Virus record (IMG/VR): IMGVR_UViG_3300041405_000021
Location: 1-29,355 of that record
Source of the DNA: a virus
Strand: one strand, 5' to 3'
DNA: 29,355 nt
Shown: in pieces, positions 14,086 to 23,530 of the stretch
How the letters are laid out: each line of letters begins with the position of its first letter
Numbering within the stretch: the stretch's first letter is position 1
Notes under the pieces: model-generated
Database searches by the model: none
The model's input: only the letters and a program-made list of their open reading frames with translations
What the model was told of the DNA's origin: nothing
Program-made: the position numbers and the translations under genes

Positions 14086-16593
14086 TTACTTGATGAGACA
14101 ATTCTTGTTATAGAGTTCTGGCACGGTTACGTTAGTAGGGTCCAGCACCATGAATTCAGCTTGGTTAAATGCCCCGTGAGTCGAAACGTAGTGACTGATG
14201 TAGAAGATCTGTGAGTGCTGACCATTCTCGATCAGACGAGCGATGAATGGGATCAGGTTATCACGGTGTTGTTCGTCAAAGGTACGACCGAACTCGTCCA
14301 AGAACAATGGGAAATCTTCCAGATGCAGGAACTTACGCATCGCCTGACAGAAACTGAAGTTAACCATCTCAACTTGAGAGTCGCTACCACGTGAGATATC
14401 TGGAGCCATTACAGCGCCATCAGAAATGCACAGTGGGAAGTTGTAATCCAGTTCGTCTTTCTCAACCTTAGATGGGAGGACTTCCATCTTGTAGGTCCAG
14501 ATCTCGGAGATGTAAGCATTGACCAGAGTCGTTACACCTTGCATGAAACCCATCAGATATTTACCCAACAGACCACCGTTCGGAGACAACGCTTTAATCA
14601 ACAGGTTCAGATCACCTTGAACTTCACGAGCATTCTCAACTTCACCTTCCAGCACACGTAGAGAAAACTCACGTTGTTCCAGAGTTGTCAGGTTACGGGT
14701 ACCTTCAGCGAGCTTTACTTGAATCTCACGGATCTCATTCTCATAAGCCTTATCTAGAAGCCACTCTGTGTGCTGCATGGCACGTTTACGCCAATTTTGG
14801 TATCCTTGTATAACCGCATTGATATCGTTGTTCAGACGACGGATGTCGACCTCTCCACGGTTGATCTGTTGCAGGTACTCCGACATCGTTTGTTGTTCAG
14901 AATACTTAGCTTGGATCTCGTGTTCCAATAGAGAGCAACGGTTGCGGTTATAAGCAACGGCATCACGATCGATTTCATTCAGAGTGGCGAGGCGTTTAAC
15001 CAGACGTTCTGTTTCGGCTTGAGTTTGATGCAGCAAGATCAATTGCTTCATCTTAGTATGCCACTGAGTGATATCCACTTTGATGGCTGATGGAGTACGA
15101 AACATCAATTGGTTATCTGACACGTAATCCCATACTGGACTAAAATCAGAATACTCGCGAGTCAACTGCACAAAGCCATGGACATGTCCACGATACTCTT
15201 TAGCTGCATCCAAATACTCTTCATCACTGAGGATAGCCAGATCGGCTTCTTCCATGTGAGTACGTACTTGGTTTATATAAGCTTCGAGTTTCTCACCTTC
15301 AGATTCATCGATACCCGGTTTGAACTCATGTTCACATTTAGGGCAAGCTACAGTGTCACACGCCTTTAGGCGAGCCAAGCGTTGCGAGGCGGTTTGTTCA
15401 GCGCGATCCAACTCGCGACGACGACCCAGCAAAGCAGACATGTTCTCGCGAACCGATTCAATCTTGACATTGGAGAAATACCCCTCGGTGTTATCAGGGA
15501 AAGCGTTAGTGATTTCAAACCAACGCTGGAACATGTTATGCAGCCGTTGATCTGGATTGTTGGACAGATCCAAGTTAACCAGCGGGAACTTAATTGGGTT
15601 AGCATCAAGTTCTTTAAACAACGTATCTACTTTCTTAGTAGCAGTAGCTACATCCGCTTCAAGGTTATTGAGTTGGTCAGGAGATACTTCCATCTCTGTG
15701 ATGTTAGCACCTCGTAACGATTCTAACTCCTCGGCCATCCGATTGATTACAGCTTGAACTGCCGCACATTGTTCTTGAACGATTCTTTTCTCGTCCAGAA
15801 ACTCTGTCTCGTTCTTAGCTTTAATACGGGTAGGTAGAGTTGGATAGCTGTACAAGATATCCTTAGCTCGTTCAACTAATTTAGCCAGCTGATCGGCTGC
15901 TTCGGCTTCGTCACGGAATCCCGGTTGCTGATTAGGTTGACGAGCCATGAACAAACCATTAAGGCGTTCAGACATCTCATGGTTATCACGCTTCAACAAA
16001 CTGATTTCAGCATCGGTCGGAATGTCATGGTTCTCATTGACCAGACGTTTCGTTATCGTATCGACTGTACCCTTCTGTGACCGAGACTCAGTCTTAAGAA
16101 TGTTGAATACATTGAAAGCATGTGTCAAATCCACTACCGACATTTTAGTCAGGATTTCACGACGCTTAGCCGTAGACATCTCGGTAAACTTCAGTCGACC
16201 TGTACAGATGTCATGGAACTCCCGAGTCAAGCCAAATTCTTGAAGGCACAGATCTTCTTGGATCTTGAATGTACCACCTGAGTTAAGTTCTTCGTCATCA
16301 CGGATAAAGGAATGTCTACCTGTACCATGACCGTATTCAGACTTCAGGACATAAAAGCTACCGTTGTGGTAGCAGTGAAATTCTTTCTCTCCGCCGGGAG
16401 CAAAGTTATCGGCACCACGTGCTGCCTTTGGTGGTGTTGGTAGTGGAGACAGTTCTTCCATAATAGAAGACTTACCTGAACCGTTAGAGCCGATCATGAT
16501 CATCAGCTGTTTAGTAGGGGTCCACTCAAACTCTTGAATATTGGATCGCATCAAACGACGAAAACGCTTGAGACGAAGGTATTTGATTTGCAT
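14086..16593 (-). CDS. SbcC/Rad50-like ATPase (T4 gp46-like recombination nuclease subunit)
   Basis: The 835-aa protein has the SMC/Rad50 layout: Walker A GSNGSGKS at residues 35-42; long coiled coils; a zinc-hook CPKC near residue 420; a second coiled coil; the ABC signature-like region RGSDSQVEMVNFSFCQAM; Walker B FPLFLDEFG; and a late His switch (ISHYVSTHG). In T4 the gp46/gp47 complex processes DNA ends for recombination-dependent replication, matching the UvsX homologue at 27246. The nuclease partner (gp47/SbcD) is not in the window. The ATG at 16593 has AAAGGG upstream. Confidence 0.92.
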   Translation of the reverse strand: MQIKYLRLKRFRRLMRSNIQEFEWTPTKQLMIMIGSNGSGKSSIMEELSPLPTPPKAARGADNFAPGGEKEFHCYHNGSFYVLKSEYGHGTGRHSFIRDDEELNSGGTFKIQEDLCLQEFGLTREFHDICTGRLKFTEMSTAKRREILTKMSVVDLTHAFNVFNILKTESRSQKGTVDTITKRLVNENHDIPTDAEISLLKRDNHEMSERLNGLFMARQPNQQPGFRDEAEAADQLAKLVERAKDILYSYPTLPTRIKAKNETEFLDEKRIVQEQCAAVQAVINRMAEELESLRGANITEMEVSPDQLNNLEADVATATKKVDTLFKELDANPIKFPLVNLDLSNNPDQRLHNMFQRWFEITNAFPDNTEGYFSNVKIESVRENMSALLGRRRELDRAEQTASQRLARLKACDTVACPKCEHEFKPGIDESEGEKLEAYINQVRTHMEEADLAILSDEEYLDAAKEYRGHVHGFVQLTREYSDFSPVWDYVSDNQLMFRTPSAIKVDITQWHTKMKQLILLHQTQAETERLVKRLATLNEIDRDAVAYNRNRCSLLEHEIQAKYSEQQTMSEYLQQINRGEVDIRRLNNDINAVIQGYQNWRKRAMQHTEWLLDKAYENEIREIQVKLAEGTRNLTTLEQREFSLRVLEGEVENAREVQGDLNLLIKALSPNGGLLGKYLMGFMQGVTTLVNAYISEIWTYKMEVLPSKVEKDELDYNFPLCISDGAVMAPDISRGSDSQVEMVNFSFCQAMRKFLHLEDFPLFLDEFGRTFDEQHRDNLIPFIARLIENGQHSQIFYISHYVSTHGAFNQAEFMVLDPTNVTVPELYNKNCLIK

Positions 16594-16620
16594 TGCGGCA
16601 ACCCTTTAATTAATCCTATA

Positions 16621-16632
16621 GATACATGTATC
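16621..16632. promoter_or_regulatory. 12-bp palindrome GATACATGTATC in divergent promoter region
   Basis: It is a perfect palindrome in the 60-base gap between the SbcC-like gene (-) and the spike gene (+). Both directions need a promoter here, so a shared operator is possible. No regulator was identified. Confidence 0.35.
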
Positions 16633-16653
16633 CAAGTAAATAATAGGTGACCC

Positions 16654-17469
16654 ATGGCCCTTCAAGATAAATCTATTCTTACCCTGTTCTCGATTGGGTA
16701 TGTTACAACTAACAAAGCGCGTGGTTCACGCAAGATTCAGTGTCTCCCAGTTGAGTCAGCTTCGGCTACCGATGGTGAGACTACGCATAACCCGGTAGAA
16801 GATGTTCTTAAGGGTACTGACAAAGACGGCAACGCTTATGAAGTAAAAGGTACGCAGACTCGTGACATTGAGTGTGAATGGATGCCGACCGAGGACAACC
16901 GATCCACACCACCTGATATGCGACGTGGTGAATTGGTTGAGATCTACCGAGTCGGCAAGACTTCGCAGTACTACTGGCGATGCATGGGATTTCGTAATAA
17001 CTTAAGGAACCTCGAACACGTAGTATGGCTATTTGCAGCAAGTCCTGACGCAGGTGGGGCAGGTGGTACCTTTGAGAAATGCTACAGTTTAGTGTTCTCA
17101 CCTTGGGATGGTTATATCAGCATTAACACAACTAAGGCTAATGGTGAACCATTTGCTTACACGCTACAGATCAATACCAAAGAAGGCTTTGCTGGTCTGA
17201 CTGATGATGTTGGTAACTTTTGGGAAGTGAATTCCAAAGACTCCCGTGTTAAGTTGCAGAACGTTGACAAGTCTATGGTATCGGTTGAGAAACAGTGGAT
17301 TGATCTAAAGGCTGACAAACGTATTACCTTTACGGTGGGTGGAACGGTAATGGAACTCACACCTGAGATGATCGATCAGAAGACTACAACACACAATACC
17401 AAATGCACTACCATGAATATTAATGCTCAAGCTGTTAAAGCGACCGTTGGTCGTTGGGATTGGTTGTAA
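16654..17469 (+). CDS. baseplate central spike (gpV/gp5-like) protein
   Basis: The 271-aa protein is beta-rich. Its C-terminal part (residues ~220-271) shows short repeated strands ([32 protein letters not shown]) as in the beta-helical needle of phage spike proteins. It is followed at once by a PAAR-tip gene with a TAATG overlap, the usual order for spike and tip. The spike trimer is expected to sit at the baseplate centre and pierce the outer membrane during sheath contraction. No lysozyme domain is seen, unlike T4 gp5. AGGTGA precedes the ATG. Confidence 0.65.
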   Translation: MALQDKSILTLFSIGYVTTNKARGSRKIQCLPVESASATDGETTHNPVEDVLKGTDKDGNAYEVKGTQTRDIECEWMPTEDNRSTPPDMRRGELVEIYRVGKTSQYYWRCMGFRNNLRNLEHVVWLFAASPDAGGAGGTFEKCYSLVFSPWDGYISINTTKANGEPFAYTLQINTKEGFAGLTDDVGNFWEVNSKDSRVKLQNVDKSMVSVEKQWIDLKADKRITFTVGGTVMELTPEMIDQKTTTHNTKCTTMNINAQAVKATVGRWDWL

Positions 17470-17732
17470 TGCCTGGGATCTCAGTTTGCAATATGGACAA
17501 TGCTGGCGGTGGTATTATCCTACCGGGGGCGAATGCTAAGGTGTTTTATAAAGGTCAGCCATTAGCGATAGTTGGTTGTGAGGTATTACCCCACGCTAGT
17601 CACTCACGTGCCGTAGTGCAAACCGGATCAGCTAAAGTATTCATCGGCGGTATTCCGGTATGTATGGCGGGCAGTCGTGCAAGTTGTGACCACACCGCTA
17701 CTGGACGACCAGATGTAACTACTGCTGCATGA
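17469..17732 (+). CDS. PAAR-repeat spike tip protein
   Basis: The 87-aa protein shows the PAAR family pattern: a Gly/Pro-rich start ([19 protein letters not shown]), PLAIVG, PHASHS with possible zinc-binding His, [13 protein letters not shown], and a final CDHT motif. PAAR proteins form a sharp cone with a bound metal on the tip of the spike trimer. I choose the ATG at 17469, overlapping the spike stop as TAATG, over the in-frame GTG/ATG extension at 17454, which would overlap the spike gene further. Confidence 0.9.
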   Translation: MPGISVCNMDNAGGGIILPGANAKVFYKGQPLAIVGCEVLPHASHSRAVVQTGSAKVFIGGIPVCMAGSRASCDHTATGRPDVTTAA

Positions 17733-17741
17733 CAGCATAAA

Positions 17742-17761
17742 GCCCAGCCTAATGGCTGGGC
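17742..17761. terminator. bidirectional terminator after the PAAR gene
   Basis: GCCCAGCC and GGCTGGGC pair perfectly around TAAT. GCATAA precedes and GATATGTCG follows on the plus strand. On the minus strand TTTATGCTG follows. It separates convergent genes. Confidence 0.8.
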
Positions 17762-17770
17762 GATATGTCG

Positions 17771-18967
17771 TTAAACACCGTTGTTTTCGTAATGATCAAT
17801 ACAGTGGTTAATGAAGGTAAGCCAAACGTTCAGAGTGATCGCCAGCCAATGAGTAAAGTTATCCATTGGTTCAGCAAGCTTCTTGGACATCTCACCGATG
17901 ATCTGGAGAACCAGATTCGAAGATGGAACAGTCTCACCACTATCGGTTCGTTCCATGATCTGACGAATAGAATCATCGACCACGGTTTTAACAGTTTCAA
18001 AGTCACGTCGTCCAGACTCAGCCTTTTCAGCCAAGGTTAGGATGCTGGAGATCTGGTCAGTCAACTCGATCATTTCCTTTACGGAAGGTACATCGATTTC
18101 ACGTTCAGATTTATCCGCAACGTTCATGGTCAGTTCGGTAAAGCTCATGAGGAAGCTAGAACCTACCACGGTAGCTGGGTCACTCTTATTGGCACGCAGC
18201 GATTCGAAAGCTCCTTCTGGAGCCATGTATACAAATGCAGCGTTACCAGCAACCACATCACTACGACGGTGGAACTTTGGATTAACGTCGTTCATCTCGC
18301 CCTTGCGCATTTCCGTAGAACCCGGTGGGGCACGGAAACTGGCAGCGAACGATTCAATGAACTGCTCGATTACTTCGCCTGCTACTTCTTTACGATCTTT
18401 GCCTTCAGCGCCATCGAGGATATTCAGGAACTTACGACTGCAATCACGGGAGATCTTGGTTACGCATTTCGGATAAATGTTTAGTGTGTAGTTAGTCAAG
18501 TCTTTAATGTTAACCAGACTTGGAAGATCCACACCTACGAATTTACCATCTACCGACAAGCGTTGTACACCAGCTACAGACATAGTCGGCTGTAGCGATG
18601 CTTTAGAACCGAGCTTACCCAGTCGACGCGATACACCTTCTTGGCTTCGACGTACCCGACGGATACTACCAGTGAATTTAATGTACATCGCGTTAAGGAA
18701 TTGCCAGATCTGTTTGATGATTTGCCATGCGGCTTTAGCACCAGCAGCCAACGCTTCCTTAATTGCTCGCAGTGTGATGGCACCACCCTCTTTGATATCG
18801 AACTCAGGGTCGATGTTCTCAAGGGCAACGCCCATCACGAATGCGATGTCGCCACTCACTCGTTCTTTACCGTTGAGCAATTGCTCGTAGCGTTCAAGAG
18901 AACTAGTGAGTCGTACCACCTTATCCCAATTCTCGAGGACTGGTTTCAGTTCAGATGTTGGGTTCAT
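17771..18967 (-). CDS. 398-aa probable internal head protein, paralogue of the 610-aa neighbour
   Basis: The protein is largely helical and aligns along its whole length with residues ~200-610 of the upstream product: LERYEQLL / VERYHGLM; ALENIDPEF / ALEDIDANL; a helix with repeated Ala/Ile/Phe; LSVDGKFVG / LMIGDEFVG; NAAFVYM / NMALYAG; and a C-terminal helix ending in WLTFIN / YIGFLE. phiKZ-like phages carry families of paralogous inner-body and head proteins cleaved by the prohead protease; this pair may belong there, which is an inference. It lacks the long acidic leader of its neighbour. AGGAAG precedes the ATG, 14 bases after the upstream stop. Confidence 0.75.
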   Translation of the reverse strand: MNPTSELKPVLENWDKVVRLTSSLERYEQLLNGKERVSGDIAFVMGVALENIDPEFDIKEGGAITLRAIKEALAAGAKAAWQIIKQIWQFLNAMYIKFTGSIRRVRRSQEGVSRRLGKLGSKASLQPTMSVAGVQRLSVDGKFVGVDLPSLVNIKDLTNYTLNIYPKCVTKISRDCSRKFLNILDGAEGKDRKEVAGEVIEQFIESFAASFRAPPGSTEMRKGEMNDVNPKFHRRSDVVAGNAAFVYMAPEGAFESLRANKSDPATVVGSSFLMSFTELTMNVADKSEREIDVPSVKEMIELTDQISSILTLAEKAESGRRDFETVKTVVDDSIRQIMERTDSGETVPSSNLVLQIIGEMSKKLAEPMDNFTHWLAITLNVWLTFINHCIDHYENNGV

Positions 18968-18981
18968 GTGGTACTTCCTAA

Positions 18982-20814
18982 TTATGCTTCGATGGTACCG
19001 TCATTGCCTTCAGCTTTGATCGATGCTTCGAGGAAGCCGATGTAGCCTTTAACCAGATTGATCAGATAACCAATGAAGCGGTGCTGAGACTCAGAGGTAG
19101 TCTTGGCCAGAGTCAATGCGATCAGACCAGCTTGTTGACCGGCAGCATTACCGGTGAACAGATCCATGAAACCGGAGTGTTGTGCTTCGCCGACGAATTT
19201 CTTCAGTGCAGCATTACCCGATTTAACGTCAACGATGAATTGACACATTTTCTCAAGTTCACGGATTACCGCAACAGCCTCACCAGCGGTTGGGGTAGTT
19301 GCTTTAACATCGCCAGCAGATGGATCACCACCTGGGATCAGACTGAAGCTCAGGTTAACACCATCGGCAGCGTCTTCCATGGAGCCAGCGGCACCAGACT
19401 TCTTACTAGTCTTGATACCAGCATACAGAGCCATGTTACCCGGCATCGGACCAGACCAATGCAGACGGTCTACATCAAGGAAACCCGAAGGTACTTTGTC
19501 TTTGTCACCCGGTTGAAGGCTATCGAACGAACGGAATGCACGATCCAAGTTGTTCTCGATACCACCGATGATTGTGCTCATGGCTTCTTCGCCAGCACCA
19601 CCAAAGATGTCAGCGAACATACCACGCTTGCCTTTCCACTCTTCCAGAATCTTACCAAGGGCGTTAGGCCAGTTCATCAGGAGTTCTTGAGCGATACTGT
19701 GGACTTTAGCAACAGCGTTCTTAGAGTCGCCTACGAATTCGTCACCGATCATCAAACGACCGGCACCTTTCATGGTGAACTCTTTGTCACCTTCCAGGAT
19801 GTTTACACGCTTACGCAATTCGCCAAGGTGATTCTTGATCTTACCAGCGTCTTGAGAGAAGCTCGCAACCAGATCGGATACCATGTTAACGAATCGCATG
19901 AAGATCTTAACACCAGCTTCGAACAGCTTCTTCAGCTTGGAGCCCAGACCCTTACCTACTTCACCTGGATCAGCACCATCATCGATCGTACCTTCTTTAG
20001 CTTTAGAACCTGAGCCGACAGCAACTGCACTAGCTTCCAGAGATACACGGGCTTTAGGATTGAAGGATTCCAAAGCAGCACGTTCGGTGAAGAACAGGTT
20101 TGCGTCGATATCTTCCAGAGCCCACGAGATCGATTGACGGAGTTCATCCGACATATAGCGACCTTCTTTATGCATACGTTGCATCAGACCGTGGTAACGT
20201 TCTACGGTAGCGGTAGCTTTGCTCAGGGCTTCAGCTTTAGCAGCTACGGAGTCACACTCAGCCAGCTTCGACTCAGATACGTCGGTCATGCCGGTAACTT
20301 GGAGTTCTTCGCCATCGAGGTCCATAACCATGTCATCAGCTTCGCCAACGCCTTCAGCGCCAGACGAGTCAATCGAACTCAGATCACTGGCTTCAGTACC
20401 TTCGCCGCCTTCTTCACCTTCAGCGTGTTCTTCAACCGAAGTACGTACGTCACTGGCGCTCAGGCCATCAGTAGCAGATACCTTGTTTGGTAGGGTGTCG
20501 ATATCACGACCACCGTTCTGATCACGGTTCAGGTTTTCGTTAACGTCGCTTACATCCATATTGGTAGTAGCGTTCTTAACGTCTACGGTTTGAGCTGTAC
20601 CATCACCACCGCCATTCTCAGGACCGGGTTCGCTGGTCTTGGTATTGGACACTTCGGCATTAGGCAACTCATCGGTCACCAGTGGCTTAGGTTCGTTGAT
20701 GGCGTTCTTTGGGATGTCTTTCGTGGCATCTACCGCAACGTTATCTACGTTCGGATGACTGATGCTTTCTTGGGAGATGGATTTAACCATCTTAAAAATA
20801 TCTACACGGGCCAT
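18982..20814 (-). CDS. 610-aa probable internal head protein with acidic leader
   Basis: Residues 1-~195 are low-complexity and acidic (Glu, Asp, Gly, Ser, Thr), typical of a leader removed during head maturation. Residues ~200-610 form the helical domain shared with the 398-aa protein downstream. Possible protease sites of the phiKZ type (small residue-x-Glu) include SQE near residue 14 and SLE near residue 255. These were seen but not tested. The ATG at 20814 has GGAGTAAGAT upstream. The gene probably forms an operon with the 398-aa paralogue. The role in packaging or ejection is inferred from family resemblance only. Confidence 0.8.
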   Translation of the reverse strand: MARVDIFKMVKSISQESISHPNVDNVAVDATKDIPKNAINEPKPLVTDELPNAEVSNTKTSEPGPENGGGDGTAQTVDVKNATTNMDVSDVNENLNRDQNGGRDIDTLPNKVSATDGLSASDVRTSVEEHAEGEEGGEGTEASDLSSIDSSGAEGVGEADDMVMDLDGEELQVTGMTDVSESKLAECDSVAAKAEALSKATATVERYHGLMQRMHKEGRYMSDELRQSISWALEDIDANLFFTERAALESFNPKARVSLEASAVAVGSGSKAKEGTIDDGADPGEVGKGLGSKLKKLFEAGVKIFMRFVNMVSDLVASFSQDAGKIKNHLGELRKRVNILEGDKEFTMKGAGRLMIGDEFVGDSKNAVAKVHSIAQELLMNWPNALGKILEEWKGKRGMFADIFGGAGEEAMSTIIGGIENNLDRAFRSFDSLQPGDKDKVPSGFLDVDRLHWSGPMPGNMALYAGIKTSKKSGAAGSMEDAADGVNLSFSLIPGGDPSAGDVKATTPTAGEAVAVIRELEKMCQFIVDVKSGNAALKKFVGEAQHSGFMDLFTGNAAGQQAGLIALTLAKTTSESQHRFIGYLINLVKGYIGFLEASIKAEGNDGTIEA

Positions 20815-20855
20815 ATCTTACTCCGATAAGGGAAAGGTTGTTCTACATAAAATAG

Positions 20856-21479
20856 TCAAGGGAGTAGACCATTGTCTTTAATGATCTGTTCAAGGATTGC
20901 ATTTCGTTGAGACAGTAAAGCAATTGTTGCGTTAGCCTCAGCCAACCGTGCATAGTCAGTTGTACGATTCGTGATCGCTGCTTGACGAACGACTTCACGG
21001 TTCTCGTGGTCCTCTGGGGTTATCACATCCGACAGAGGCATGAATGCGATATTGATTTCAGGCTCAACGCCGAGGAAGTCACTGGTAGTGTTCTTCAAGG
21101 CTTGGATCAGGGAATCAAATAACGTCGAGTCCGGTAGCGGACCAAACGACAAACAACCGATATACTGGTTGTAAGGTTTGAAGTTGATATCAGGGAACGA
21201 TTGAACGTAAGTAGAAGGGACGTACAATGGCGCTGACGATTCAGTCATCAACGTAATTAGCATTGCCCCAGCAGCACGATCGCTCTGAAGATCCGTGTCC
21301 AGCAGTTTGAACGGATTGTAGAACAACTCAAAGATATTTTGCCCGAGGGTTTCAATCTCGTCGAATCTTCGTACGGCTGTCATGGTGTACAGCGTATTTG
21401 GAGTCATTGCCGCATCAAACGGGGGTTTCAGTGTAAACCGACCTCGAGTACCGACAGCGGGGATAATGGTGTTTGCCAT
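20856..21479 (-). CDS. hypothetical 207-aa virion-type protein
   Basis: The protein is a globular alpha/beta domain (residues 1-~160) followed by a C-terminal helix rich in Ala and Leu that could form a coiled coil (ANATIALLSQRNAILEQII). I recognise no family. The ATG at 21479 has AAAGGGCC upstream. It belongs to a minus-strand run of five probable structural genes (23354-17771). Between its end and the next gene is a TTTTATGTAG sequence that may be a promoter. Confidence 0.8.
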   Translation of the reverse strand: MANTIIPAVGTRGRFTLKPPFDAAMTPNTLYTMTAVRRFDEIETLGQNIFELFYNPFKLLDTDLQSDRAAGAMLITLMTESSAPLYVPSTYVQSFPDINFKPYNQYIGCLSFGPLPDSTLFDSLIQALKNTTSDFLGVEPEINIAFMPLSDVITPEDHENREVVRQAAITNRTTDYARLAEANATIALLSQRNAILEQIIKDNGLLP

Positions 21480-21515
21480 GGTTAGGCCCTTTTTCGATCA
21501 GTTATAACATTGGGG

Positions 21516-22001
21516 TCATGGGTGTAATCGCACTAGCTTGTCACCGTACCAGAACATCGAATCCCACACTGCCTTCATATACCAGTTGGGCTGTACAGAA
21601 CCACCTGCGGATGGAATCGACGCAAGTTCAGTCCAGATGGAATCAGCTGTGAAGGCACGATTAAACTTCGTGGCCATATACTCAACCAGTTTAACTGAGT
21701 TGGTGATACTGGCAATAGCAGTCAAGTCAGTGCTGTTAAAGGTAGGCGTCGGAATAATCTTACCTAGATCAAACCGGTTGTGTACGAACTCATGGATTAC
21801 CCACGGTTGGTCCATCTGGGAGATACGTACGACTGTATCCTCGGGAGCATCTGCATTACCCATTCCCTGCACCAGTATAATGGTGGAGTTATCACGGGTA
21901 AGGTCTATTGCAGGATAGGTTGCTTTAAGGCGAGCGTAATACACCGCAATCGGATCTACCCCTTTAAGTGTTTGGGTGGAATCGATAACAATTCTTTTCA
22001 T
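21516..22001 (-). CDS. hypothetical 161-aa virion-type protein
   Basis: I set the start at 22001 (MKRIVIDSTQ...) because CGAGGTACAC precedes it. The longer frame from 22046 would begin inside the terminator hairpin 22020-22041. The protein is a compact mixed alpha/beta domain with a Trp-rich C-terminus (NWYMKAVWDSMFWYGDKL). No family is recognised. It is grouped with structural-looking genes. Confidence 0.8.
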   Translation of the reverse strand: MKRIVIDSTQTLKGVDPIAVYYARLKATYPAIDLTRDNSTIILVQGMGNADAPEDTVVRISQMDQPWVIHEFVHNRFDLGKIIPTPTFNSTDLTAIASITNSVKLVEYMATKFNRAFTADSIWTELASIPSAGGSVQPNWYMKAVWDSMFWYGDKLVRLHP

Positions 22002-22019
22002 GTGTACCTCGATATAAAA

Positions 22020-22041
22020 AGGAGGCTCCGAAGAACCTCCT
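22020..22041 (-). terminator. rho-independent terminator
   Basis: On the minus strand AGGAGGTTC, TTCG and GAGCCTCCT form a nine-base stem with one G-U pair, followed by TTTTTATATCG. It directly follows the gene that ends at 22047. The flank TATATCG resembles the TATGTCG found after other hairpins here. Confidence 0.85.
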
Positions 22042-22046
22042 TTCAT

Positions 22047-23354
22047 TTATACGTTTGCTACTACCGATGCTTTGGATACAACCAGATAGTTAACGTTCTT
22101 GAAGAATGCCGAAGCATACACAATACCGTCACGTTTCATCCGAGAGATCCCACGAGGAACCGAAGTGTAAAGAGTCATTGTCTCAGCGGCTTTAATAAGC
22201 GTAGAGAGCAACATCATCCATTCCAAGGTTTCTGGGTCAACACGGTTAGCGTCACCACTACCTGTGTCAGTTACCAGATACTGAGGATACTTCTGAGTGA
22301 GCTTGATGATCCCATTACGGTTCTGCGGGTTACCGATTACGCCGAAGGCCAGAGACTTGTACTGGTTTACGCCAGATTGGTAGTTACTTCCAACATAGAT
22401 GTCGGAGTAAGCTGGACCACGGGCTGTACGCTTGACCAGCGGCAGGTCAGTGTTAGCATCGAAGATCGGACTATAGAGACCAGCTTGGAACTGAGCATCA
22501 GGCACACTGTAACGATGCCACAGCGGAGTAAAGATGAACTCGGTAGTCATGAACAGATCAGGGAGAATGGTTTCCCAATCCTCACGTGGACGAGTCGACT
22601 GATCCAAGATGTCTTTAACGATAGCGTCTTTGATGATGTCTGGGTTGTTACCCGCTTCACCGTAGATCAATACCAACCAAGTACCTTTCCAACGTAGTGT
22701 TTGGTTAGCAGGGTTGACGTAATCAAACTCGAATGCCTTCAGGTAGGTATACGGATATTGAGCACGGCGAGACTGAGCAACTTCCAGTTTCTCAACTAGG
22801 TTGAAGTCAGCCAATAGTTGTTTCACGATCAGTGGATCTTTGAAGAAGTCATCTACTGGATACAGAGGTTGAATTACCTCAATGACGTAGCCATCATACT
22901 GAGCACGGAACGAATCATCGCACAGCCAGATAATGATACGGTTAGCTTCAGCACCCAACAACTTAACTTCAATATATTCAGGCAACCAGACCTGACCATT
23001 GTTAAGCATCTGACCCGAGGCGAACGACTCAAGTTCGGTACTGAATTCAGCCATTACCATTTGACGCAGGGTATTAGGGTTAGAGTTGATAACCCCATCC
23101 TGTGCCTGTTGGTAAAGGTATTGTCCAAGTTTAAGGACTTGATCAAGGTAGTTCCCTTCAACGGGTACCACGTTTTCATCCCTTACACTATGAAATGAGA
23201 TTAAACCCACGTTTGGGGCGGACGACCCTGTGTGGATGGTCTTGTCTTTTGCATAGGTCAAGCTATCATCGGAAATCTCACCGAACATAGCAACTTGATC
23301 TTCCGCGTTACTGATGTAACTGGCGATCTCGTAAAAACCTTTTAATTCGTACAT
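22047..23354 (-). CDS. 435-aa probable virion structural protein
   Basis: The start ATG at 23354 has GCGAGGACAGTAC upstream; an in-frame TTG at 23369 is less likely. The protein is rich in Tyr, Trp, Asn and Leu with regular beta segments and no membrane helices, as is common for phage tail or baseplate proteins. No family is recognised. It is the first gene of the minus-strand run and diverges from 23531 across a 176-base gap that must hold both promoters. A terminator follows directly. Confidence 0.85.
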   Translation of the reverse strand: MYELKGFYEIASYISNAEDQVAMFGEISDDSLTYAKDKTIHTGSSAPNVGLISFHSVRDENVVPVEGNYLDQVLKLGQYLYQQAQDGVINSNPNTLRQMVMAEFSTELESFASGQMLNNGQVWLPEYIEVKLLGAEANRIIIWLCDDSFRAQYDGYVIEVIQPLYPVDDFFKDPLIVKQLLADFNLVEKLEVAQSRRAQYPYTYLKAFEFDYVNPANQTLRWKGTWLVLIYGEAGNNPDIIKDAIVKDILDQSTRPREDWETILPDLFMTTEFIFTPLWHRYSVPDAQFQAGLYSPIFDANTDLPLVKRTARGPAYSDIYVGSNYQSGVNQYKSLAFGVIGNPQNRNGIIKLTQKYPQYLVTDTGSGDANRVDPETLEWMMLLSTLIKAAETMTLYTSVPRGISRMKRDGIVYASAFFKNVNYLVVSKASVVANV

Positions 23355-23530
23355 GTACTGTCCTCGCAAGTAGAGCTGTAGAAGGGTTTACCATCTATAG
23401 AATCTGTAACTATTTGCGGTATTAGAAATCGTCGGGTATACTTTTAGTGGTGTGCCGTCAATGAGTCTATACTTCTGCCTTTAAGGTACCATGGGTAGGC
23501 TTAGTTTATTACTGACCAGGGGATATTCCG

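Noticed and set aside
17765-18040. 91-codon frame beginning in the TATGTCG after a terminator
   Set aside because: It is antisense to the 398-aa paralogue; the ATG belongs to the recurrent hairpin flank and has no normal ribosome binding site.
19081-20013. 310-codon open frame on the plus strand
   Set aside because: It is antisense to the 610-aa internal protein gene with a good start signal and has no ribosome binding site of its own.
21780-22697. 305-codon open frame on the plus strand
   Set aside because: It is antisense to two minus-strand genes and runs through the terminator at 22020-22041.
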